In this document: positions 57,001 through 64,000 of the stretch, piece after piece
Position numbering within the stretch: the stretch's first letter is position 1
Layout: each line of letters opens with the position of its first letter
Origin: Xenopus tropicalis
Taxonomy: Eukaryota > Chordata > Amphibia > Anura > Pipidae
Direction of reading: 5' to 3'
NCBI RefSeq assembly: GCF_000004195.4
Contig: NC_030679.2
Location: 150,275,040 to 150,339,039, forward strand
DNA length: 64,000 nucleotides
Notes under the pieces: generated by a model
Told to the model about the DNA's origin: nothing
What the model saw: the letters and a program-made list of their open reading frames with translations, nothing else
Databases searched by the model: none
Translations under genes and position numbers: made by a program

Positions 57001-57873
57001 CAAGTCGTCAAGTCTTCAAAGGTATTATTATCAATCAATAATACAGTTCCAGGAATTTAAGAAGCTCAAAGTCAGACAGGCCAAAATCATACACAACTGC
57101 TAAATCACATCACTGTTACTAGATTGTTGGAACTCCCTAAATCACAGAAAGAACCTGTTGCTTCGGGCAAGGAATTATGGGGGCTATAAGAAGCCTTCTC
57201 CCAAAGCTGATTGGAGGAGGCCATTCAGCAATTAACCCTGGTCCTGGCTGGAAGAAACCTAACATTCTCCTGTGCCAACAGGAGAACAAACGTCGCTGAG
57301 TGCAACTATGTAGATATGCATGGAGTGAGTTTAGAGGCAAGCACCTGAATGGCATGAAATCATACATCTCCTACACATAAAGTTGCACAACCACAATTGC
57401 ATTTGTGGGTCATAAATAACCCCCCATGGAGAAGAAAATAAGAAATATAAATTCCTAGGTGTAATACCACATTAACAATAATTGGTTAATAAATCTCTTC
57501 AGCTGCAACTACAGACGTTTATATTTGGTTGGTATGATATTATTCTTGTAGGAGGGTAAAGGTTTTGCCAACCAATAATTCTGTTAGCTGGCCAGGAACC
57601 CTCCTGGGGAAACTATGTGTGGGCATGTATTCTAGTTGGGAGGAGGAGTTATCCCCAAGTTTATAGAAAGTCCATAAGTGCTTGGTCTCTTTTTGTTCCC
57701 CCACTGAAGTTCCCAGAAGTTCTCAAACTCATATCAACAGAAAATAACTGTGGGCAAATTAGGCAAGGCTTTAAAGTTTAGTGGAACTCGATCCTGGGGT
57801 TAAAGATTCCTTCTGAGGCCAGGCTGCATACTGTAGAGTAACCTGTGAATAAATTCAGTGGGAAAAAGCAGAT
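57001..57873. other. spacer without recognised gene
   Basis: Only chance frames on both strands. Confidence 0.35.
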
Positions 57874-57911
57874 GCCAAAGTCTGATATTCTACCAACTGG
57901 GCTATCCAGGC
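57874..57911 (-). tRNA. tRNA-Lys-like 5' half (relic or SINE head)
   Basis: Minus strand reads gcctggatagcccagttgg, then tagaatatcagacttt, matching the acceptor, D arm and anticodon 5' side of tRNA-Lys; the rest is missing. Not a functional tRNA. Confidence 0.5.
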
Positions 57912-58450
57912 CCTGCTCTCTGACTGGCCTTGGCACTTTTACTTGCCTCATCTAAGCTGCATATCGGCTCTTTACTGGCTGCCTTTGAAGACCAGACAAG
58001 TAAGCTATATAGATCCTTGAAATGCCAATGAAAAGCATTCCATATGGTTGTGGCAACGGCTGCTTTTTTCTTGGTGAGCTTCTGTGGTGTAATCCATTGA
58101 TGCCGTTCACCCGGGTGTCTTTTCTTTTCTGGCTCTGTAGAAGCCAAGGCTCTAGCAATACAAGTAGGAGCTTCACCTGCTAATTGAATACATGCTGCCT
58201 GTTGTGCTGTAGCCTCAGTCTATCACAACATCTGCTTCGATGACTAGATGCTATTAAAAAAAATGAGCTTGACCCCATGATTTACATCCATTTCCTTTGA
58301 TACATCATGATGGTGTTTTATAAAGTATTAGAAAGTGGCCTGCCACCAATTAGCTGCATAACCATTTGTCTGGATTTGACTTTATTTGCTCTAGACAATG
58401 GATTTAAAACTACATTTTACTTTGTGTTCTTGTCTGAGTAAAAAAAACTC
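57912..58450. other. spacer, possible SINE body
   Basis: A minus frame with EKKRHPGERHQWITPQKLTK is open at 57902-58147, but no family is recognised. No supported gene. Confidence 0.3.
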
Positions 58451-58519
58451 TAGTAGAGAATGGTTTCAGTCCATCAACCTCTGGGTTATGGGCCCAGCAC
58501 ACTTCTGCACTGCTCTGCT
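58451..58519 (-). tRNA. initiator tRNA-Met pseudogene
   Basis: Minus strand begins agcagag and contains gtgctgggcccataaccc, with the CAT anticodon and the AGAGGTTGATGG T-arm side. It is 69 nt against the usual 72, with about 3 nt lost in the D arm, and has several C-to-T type changes (CTCTACTA end). Likely a tRNA relic or a tRNA-derived SINE head, not expressed. Confidence 0.75.
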
Positions 58520-60014
58520 ACCTGCTTGCCACAGCAGTGAGGGCTCCAAGGTAGCCCACTCAAAGTCTCAATGCTCTTGCATTTTTCTTCTTACAAAAAG
58601 TTGGTCACTTCTAACACATACAGCTAAAGTTTCAAATTTAAGGGAGCAATGGGACAACAGAAGTCCATGCAAATGACTAACTGTGAAGGCAAAAATGCAA
58701 TAAAGGCATTGAAGGTAGGGTGTATACTTCTAAGGGACAGAAGCTACAATATTTATTTAATAAGTTAAAACAGCTAAACAACAGAGTGCCCCATACAAGG
58801 ATGAACTGGGACCTGGGATGGACAATCACAGATGGCTTGGCCTTATGGCTTGGACTGCTCCAGAAACTAAACAGACTTATCTTTAGAAGGAGAGACAAGC
58901 AAGAGAGGAGATATATTAAAGAATTTAACTTAATGCATGTGGTAAGTACAAAGGCAACCCCTGTTGCAGCATGGCTGCAACCAAAATGGGTTAAGTCTAT
59001 GAAGATTCTCATTTATCCAGGTCATGATATACAGTATCTAGTAGAATTAAGTTTTTTCTTGAAAATGTTTCACCACTCATCCGAGTGGCTTCTTCAGTTC
59101 AAATGACTGGTAGGGAATTCACCTGCATTTAAAACCTTGAGCGTAGTACAGTCACAGACATCCAATCACAATGGTTCCATTAAACTTATTCAGTTAGGTG
59201 TTAGCTGAAACTGAAAGCTGTAAGAAGGTATGATCCAGTCACAATGGTACCATGATTACTCCAGGAATCTCATAATCCCAAGCCTGACCACCTGAGTGCC
59301 CATACTGATGGGTCACACTTAATGATACTTACCCCTCTGGTCTCCTCATTGGAGCCTCTAGCTGCTCAGCTAACTACCCTGAACCTACCTCCCACCCCTA
59401 GAGCAATATACTGCAGATCTTTCCTATCACTGACACTGACTACTGAGGCCTACCTCCACCTCTGTGTAACGACAGAACCACCAGGGAATAAATTAGCCCT
59501 GGAAAGGAAACAGCTCCCCCTCCCAACTGTAAAATAGGCCCAGTACTTTACTTGACTTTACCTTTAAGGCAACTGCCTGAAGTAAAGGTGAGAACAACCT
59601 CTGAACCTCCTACAACAGTCTAAAAACACAAAATCTGAAATCTTTAATTCATTTTGCAGAATCATTAGAACATAAGTTACCAAGGATCATGAGCATTGAC
59701 CATTGCCTTTTGCTGCAGAACTACAACTTTTTGGCAGCTCAGTCAGTGCAGAGGGATAAATGAACTTCTACACCAACTAAGGGGCAAGAGTGCTGTCCCT
59801 AACAATCCAAAACCTAAAGCTCCATGAGTAGGAGAGGCCTACTGGATGAAAGGCAGGCACTTATATGACTAATGATAATATCCATGGAAGGGAAGGAAAT
59901 CTAAGTAATACAATTAATTAAGTTTGAAAATTGAAAATAAATAGTTTAAATACATATTTCAAAAGAGCAACTTTAATCTCCTGTCTGTTTCTTAAACAGA
60001 TCATGAAAAGAAAT
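58520..60014. repeat. OR8 3' flank, inverted paralogue of OR6 3' flank
   Basis: 58590-58760, 59530-59590 and 59690-59870 match 41400-40800 in reverse. 58995-59120 holds the ccactcatccgagtggcttc repeat; 59250-59500 is the LTR-like repeat also at 49980-50350. No gene. Confidence 0.55.
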
Positions 60015-60938
60015 TCAATTTGGCACATACTTCCAAAAAGCAACTTTTATCTCATTGTTTCTCAGGCTGTATACTATGGGATTGAAAAATGGTGTTCCTA
60101 CTGTGTATAGAAGGGACATCATTTTCTTTATATTGAAGTTATGGCCCTTGGATGGTACCATATAAACTATTATCAGAGTCCCATAGTACATGCACACAAC
60201 TATTAAATGGGAGCTGCAAGTGGAGAAGGCTTTGTGTCTTCCTTCAGTAGAGGAGATCCTGAGAATGGCAAGGCCAATGGCAACATAAGTGTAAATGATG
60301 AAGCAAAAAGGGAGCAACACAAATGGTATGGCCAATATTATATCTGTTAGTTCCACAGCTTTATAATCTGTGCAGGAAAGTTTAAGAATAGGGGTAAAGT
60401 CACAGAAATAATGATCTATAACAAATGGGCCACAGAACTGCAAATTAAATGTTAGAAGACTTATAAACAAAATTAATATAAAGCTGAAGCACCAAGAGCC
60501 AAGACTCATATAGAGGCAAAGCCTGAAACCCATAATGGAGACGTAATGAAGTGGGGAGCAGATGGCCAGATATCGGTCATAGGCCATGGCTGTGAGGAGG
60601 AAAAATTCTGAACCTACTGAAACACCATAGAAAAAAAATTGTGTGATACAACCAGTAGCAGATATTGTCCCCCCTCCATTCAGTAATAACCGCAAGAAAT
60701 TTGGAGTAATACTGGTACTGAGCAAAACATCAGCCAGAGACAGCTGGGAGAGAAGGGCGTACATGGGAGATCTCAGGGCTGAGACTGTTATTACCAATAT
60801 AATTATAAGAAGATTTCCAAATAATGTCACAATATAAATCCAGAGAAACAGAACAAAGAGAAACTCATTGATTATCTGAGAGTTCTGAAATCCCAAGAGA
60901 AGGAAAGATATACCTGATGTCTGATTCACCTTATGCAT
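60015..60938 (-). CDS. OR8: class II olfactory receptor
   Basis: Intact 307 aa from MHKVNQ, after acceptor ttccag (AG at 60942-60943). TM1-TM3 resemble OR2 and OR1 (GNLLIIILV, LSLADVLLSTS), while TM5 and the C-terminal half resemble OR6 and OR7 (VELTDIIL, NPIVYSLRNNE, FWKYVPN), so it looks mosaic. DRYLAICSPLHY, DHYFCDFTPILKLSC and KAFSTCSSH are present. TM4 is distinctive (LGSWCFSFILILFISLL), Gly replacing the usual Cys of LCSW. The tail ends at KYVPN, 13 residues before OR7's end. Probably functional. Confidence 0.96.
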   Translation of the reverse strand: MHKVNQTSGISFLLLGFQNSQIINEFLFVLFLWIYIVTLFGNLLIIILVITVSALRSPMYALLSQLSLADVLLSTSITPNFLRLLLNGGGTISATGCITQFFFYGVSVGSEFFLLTAMAYDRYLAICSPLHYVSIMGFRLCLYMSLGSWCFSFILILFISLLTFNLQFCGPFVIDHYFCDFTPILKLSCTDYKAVELTDIILAIPFVLLPFCFIIYTYVAIGLAILRISSTEGRHKAFSTCSSHLIVVCMYYGTLIIVYMVPSKGHNFNIKKMMSLLYTVGTPFFNPIVYSLRNNEIKVAFWKYVPN

Positions 60939-61266
60939 TGCCTGGAACCGTACAACAGAGAAGTTAGAAGATATACTGTAATGCAGGTAGAGTCCAACAT
61001 TTGTGCTCTGCGCAACTCATCTTTCATCCAAAAACCTAGAATATATTTGTATAATTCCTCTACTGCTGATCCCACTCTGTATCAAAATGTCCTTTATGTT
61101 TTACATTATGTAAGAAACTGATTATATTTTACATCTCCCATCAGAAGAACTGAAGAAATAATATGGCTGTGATACACTTTTTGTCTTCAAGTGATTAAAC
61201 GGATCATCCCTGAGGATAAATTTCCCATACTGACCTTTTCTAAACATGAATACTGTGTTTGAAATG

Positions 61267-61459
61267 CCTATATGGAGCCCAGCACCTATATGGAACTCAG
61301 CACCTATATGGAATCCAGCACCTATATGGAACCCAGCGCCTATATGGAATCCAGCACCTATATGGAGCCCAGCACCTATATGGAACCCGGCACCTATATG
61401 GAACCCGGCACCTAAATGGAACCCGGCACCTATATGGAACCCAGCACCTATATGGAGCC
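61267..61459 (-). repeat. 18-bp minisatellite in the OR8 leader intron
   Basis: About 10.7 units of cctatatggaacccagca. The OR4 intron has only two at 28357-28392. The open frames across it are accidental. Confidence 0.95.
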
Positions 61460-61664
61460 TTCCCTACAGGGGCACAGACGTATTACCTGACAGTTACGAG
61501 AGGGGCATTAGGTAAAATACATTTCTCTTATAATGAAAAGTTACTTTTCAGGCCTAGGCTTGTTAGCTTAGTTCATTGCCCGTTCTATGTATAGTATCCC
61601 ATATTATCTAACAGTAATACATTGGTATTAAATAAAATAAATGTATCTTACCATGCACATTTAC

Positions 61665-61722
61665 CTTTGTGCCATTGAGCAAAGAGCAGCCATAACTCTA
61701 TACTGCATGGATAAGGGAAGCC
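61665..61722 (-). other. predicted OR8 non-coding exon 1
   Basis: Short exon from about 30 bp below the TATA to donor cacaaag|gtaaat (gt at 61663-61664, minus strand). The intron to 60942 is 723 bp. It lacks the ~60 bp between cassette and donor seen in OR4 and OR6. Confidence 0.58.
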
Positions 61723-61845
61723 ATTTGGCATTACAGAGATGGGGTTTTTATACCTTTGGAAAGGAACATAACAGCCATTCTGTAACTATCCCCTGGGCCG
61801 TGTATAACACAGGGACTCACAGGGAGCTCCCTGGGGCTGAGATGA
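61670..61845 (-). promoter_or_regulatory. OR8 promoter cassette
   Basis: TATA at 61745-61752, EBF-like sites at 61789-61798 and 61828-61837 (minus strand). About 807 bp above the ATG. Confidence 0.82.
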
Positions 61846-62339
61846 TAGATGTAAGATCTATTTTTTGTATATTTTCAAAACACACCAAATATTTGGTTTG
61901 TTTTAAAAAAAAAAAAAAAAAAGGACTTTACTAAATGTTACACCCGCAATCCAGTTTCTACATATTTTTGTGGAAAAATGACAAAATAGTTATTTTCGTT
62001 TACAGTATTTCTAGTATTTTAGTGAGTCTAAAACAACTGGACTTGAAGAGATAATCTTCTTTAGAAGAACCAGCGCGATGAAACGATTTCATGACAATCA
62101 GCAAGTCCAGTTGATTTAGATTTATTGTTACTAAGTGGGGGGGGTGGGATTCACAAAAACTCACTTTTTTCGGGTTTAAATTTTTTTGAAACCACGAAAA
62201 AAACAAATTTGCAGAAATGGCATGTATCTAAAGATCAGAACTAAAAAGGAGTGGAAAAAAATTCACAAAAATTGTTGCACAATAGCAAGCGTCAAAAATA
62301 GTAGGAATGAGCATCTTTGGGGCATAATCACAAATAAGG
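61846..62339. repeat. OR8 distal 5' flank
   Basis: A-run at 61902-61923. 62020-62140 is the gtccagttg repeat shared with 37890-38075 and 47555-47700 (reversed). No gene. Confidence 0.45.
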
Positions 62340-62659
62340 GAAAATTGTTACATACTTACTGTGATTTTCCTTTCCTGGTCCTCTCCATATCAGCACTATC
62401 CAGGTTAGCACCTCCCACTCCCCATTGAGAACAACCCTCCCAGCTAATAAATATCCGTCCTGCCCCTTTACCCGTGTCTAGTAGCAAGTTCGAATATTTT
62501 AGGGAGGGAAGTGCTGATATGGAGAGGACCAGGAAAGGAAAATCACGGTAAGTATGAAACTATTTTCCCTTTTCCCTGGTCCTCTCCCTCTCAGCACTAT
62601 CCGGGATGTAGCAAGCTCCGACTGGGTGGGAATGAAACACCACAACGTGCAAGTGATAC

Positions 62660-63190
62660 ATTATTTATTTTCAGAAGAAGCTGCTCTTAAAACACTCTGA
62701 ACAAATTCGGCCTGGTTTGCTGACAACACATCCAGCCGGTAATGGGATTTGAAGGTGTTTGGAGATGCCCAAGATGCTGCCCTGCATATCACTTCTAGAG
62801 ATGTCCCTGCCTCCACTGCCCATGAAGCTACCTGGCCTCTTGTTGAGTAGCTGATATTGATTGTGGAAGGCTAAGTTGTTTGGACGTGTAAGCTTCCTTG
62901 ATGGTCTTCCTTATCCATTTAGAAATGGTGGCATTGGAAGCCCTCTCCCCTTTCCTGGTTCCATTAGGAAGGATGAAAAACCTGTCAGCCTCTCTGAAAT
63001 CTTTTGTGGCCTGGCAGTAAGCCTTGATGCATCTGCCGACATCCAGGTAAGTTGAAAGATGCCCCTGTTCTTCCGATACCCCTCTTCCAATGGATGGTAA
63101 GCACAACTCATCCCTGATGTGATACTCTGTGACTACTTTTGGCTTGAATGAGGGGACGAACTTCAGGACTACTTTGTCTGGAAAAAACAT
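62660..63190 (-). pseudogene. DIRS tyrosine recombinase, frameshifted
   Basis: The frame 63190-62828 reads PDKVVLKFVPSFKP, HLSTYLDVGRCIKAYCQATK, FREADRFFILPNGTRKGERA and ASNATISKWIRKTIKEAYTS. A shift near 62865 then moves the signature YSTRGQVASWAVEAG, ICRAASWASPNTFKSHYRLD into another frame (to about 62690). These are the conserved Arg box and the C-terminal Tyr region of DIRS recombinases, which join circular cDNA into the genome. One indel separates otherwise well-kept halves. Confidence 0.82.
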
Positions 63191-64000
63191 GGGACTATCT
63201 TCAGCATACTTAAGGGCCTGCAGTTCACCTACCCTCTTGGCTGAGGTGACCGCCGCTAGGAATACGGTTTTAATGTCAGGTGCCAGACAAATCTCCTCTA
63301 TTTGTTCAAACAGTGACGAGGATAGAAACTCTAAAACCCACAGAAGATCCCATTGGGAACTTGAGGGTCTCTTTGCTGGTAAAATCCGGATGGCTGCCTT
63401 TAAGAACCTGATTATCAGAGGATGTAATGCTCCTCTGGTCTCTGAGAAGGCCGAAATAGCTCACTCTTGAGTCTTTAGTGTACTAACTCTTAACCCCTTT
63501 TCCAGACCTGTCTGAAGAAACTCTAGTAATCCTGCAACTGTGACTGAACCTTCAACAGATCTTCTGGACTATGAATGCTTTCCATACCTTACAGTATCTG
63601 GCATTGGTGAAGGCTTTCCTAGACTTCATCAGACAAACCTTGCGCCTCTAGGCCTTGCCGCTCAACCTCCAAGCTGTCAGGGCAAACTGACCTTGATCCA
63701 GGTGGACAAACATAATGCTCTGGGGATCTATTAACCCAGGGGCTAACTTCCAAGGAGGACTGACTGATCTCAGGAGAGTTGGGAACCACGGCCGTCTGGG
63801 CCATGATGGAGCTATGCATACTATTTCTCTTCTTCTCCTCTATCAGCTTGTATAGCACCCTCTGAATCAGAGGAAGAGGTGGAAAGATTGTAACACAAAC
63901 TCTTTGGCCAAGACTGGATTATCGCATCTGTTGCTTGTGCCCATGTTTCCTGTATCCTCCAAAAGAACTGGCTGCATTTTGAGTTGGCAGCTGTTGCCAT
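63191..64000 (-). pseudogene. DIRS polymerase-to-recombinase linker region
   Basis: Minus-strand pieces in several frames, e.g. LYKLIEEKKRNSMHSSIMAQ near 63800-63858 and WRLSGKA-like residues near 63660. Low conservation; assigned by position between RNase H and recombinase. Confidence 0.5.

Larger units (their letters stand above)
62340..64000 (-). mobile_element. second DIRS element, 3' part (runs off window)
   Basis: The terminal motif tttcctggtcctctccatat at 62366-62385 recurs inverted at 62510-62554 and again, direct, at 62570-62600, as expected for a DIRS terminal repeat and internal complementary region. The minus strand codes for recombinase at 62660-63190, then the RNase H-to-recombinase linker up to 64000. 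The 5' two thirds lie beyond the window. Confidence 0.8.

Noticed and set aside
61246..61515. Frame with NPAPIWNPAPIW repeats
   Set aside because: Translation of the 18-bp intronic minisatellite; lies in the OR8 intron on the opposite strand.

Overview
The window is vertebrate genomic DNA, most probably from a Xenopus-type frog. This is inferred from the gene content (a cluster of intronless-coding, class II olfactory receptors) and from the repeat mix: TTAA-flanked T2/Kolobok-like MITEs, DIRS elements, L1/Tx1-like and L2/CR1-like LINEs, hAT MITEs and a Tc1 element. No bacterial operon, CRISPR array or ordinary multi-exon host gene is visible.

The backbone is eight closely related olfactory receptor (OR) copies. 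Five intact copies plus one with a damaged DRY motif lie on the minus strand (OR1 773-1699, OR2 7220-8146, OR3 16659-17585, OR4 27002-27925, OR5 33067-34020, OR8 60015-60938). Two are on the plus strand: OR6 39222-40187, broken by one stop codon, and OR7 48785-49750. Every copy is preceded by the same ~190-bp promoter cassette, with a TATA box, a proximal Olf1/EBF-like palindrome and, in most copies, a second distal EBF-like site. OR4, 6, 7 and 8 have a predicted non-coding first exon and a 660-730 bp leader intron. OR1, 2, 3 and 5 have the promoter only 180-195 bp from the ATG.

The space between receptors is almost all repeats, and much of it was copied along with the genes. OR1-OR3 sit in ~7-kb tandem units (LINE relics, a MITE carrying a 52-bp tandem array, shared 3' flank). 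OR6 and OR7 share several kb of 5' flank, and OR6 and OR8 share 3' flank in inverted orientation. Because the flanks are paralogous, several insertions can be compared with the empty site in a sister copy. 18.4-23.2 kb is a decayed L1/Tx1 LINE containing a nested, nearly fresh Tc1 element and a T2-type MITE. 28.9-35.7 kb is a ~340-400 bp unit satellite in which OR5 is embedded. 42.6-46.95 kb holds a probable solo LTR and an internally deleted DIRS element. 51.8-57 kb holds a THAP-domain transposase relic, an opposite-strand exon encoding a P2X7 C-terminal-like domain, and a terminal exon of unknown type. 62.3-64.0 kb is the end of a second DIRS element that runs out of the window.

Functionally, the only genes likely to act for the host are the receptors: odorant GPCRs expressed in olfactory sensory neurons, presumably one per cell, from near-identical promoters. 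Everything else is mobile DNA in various states of decay.
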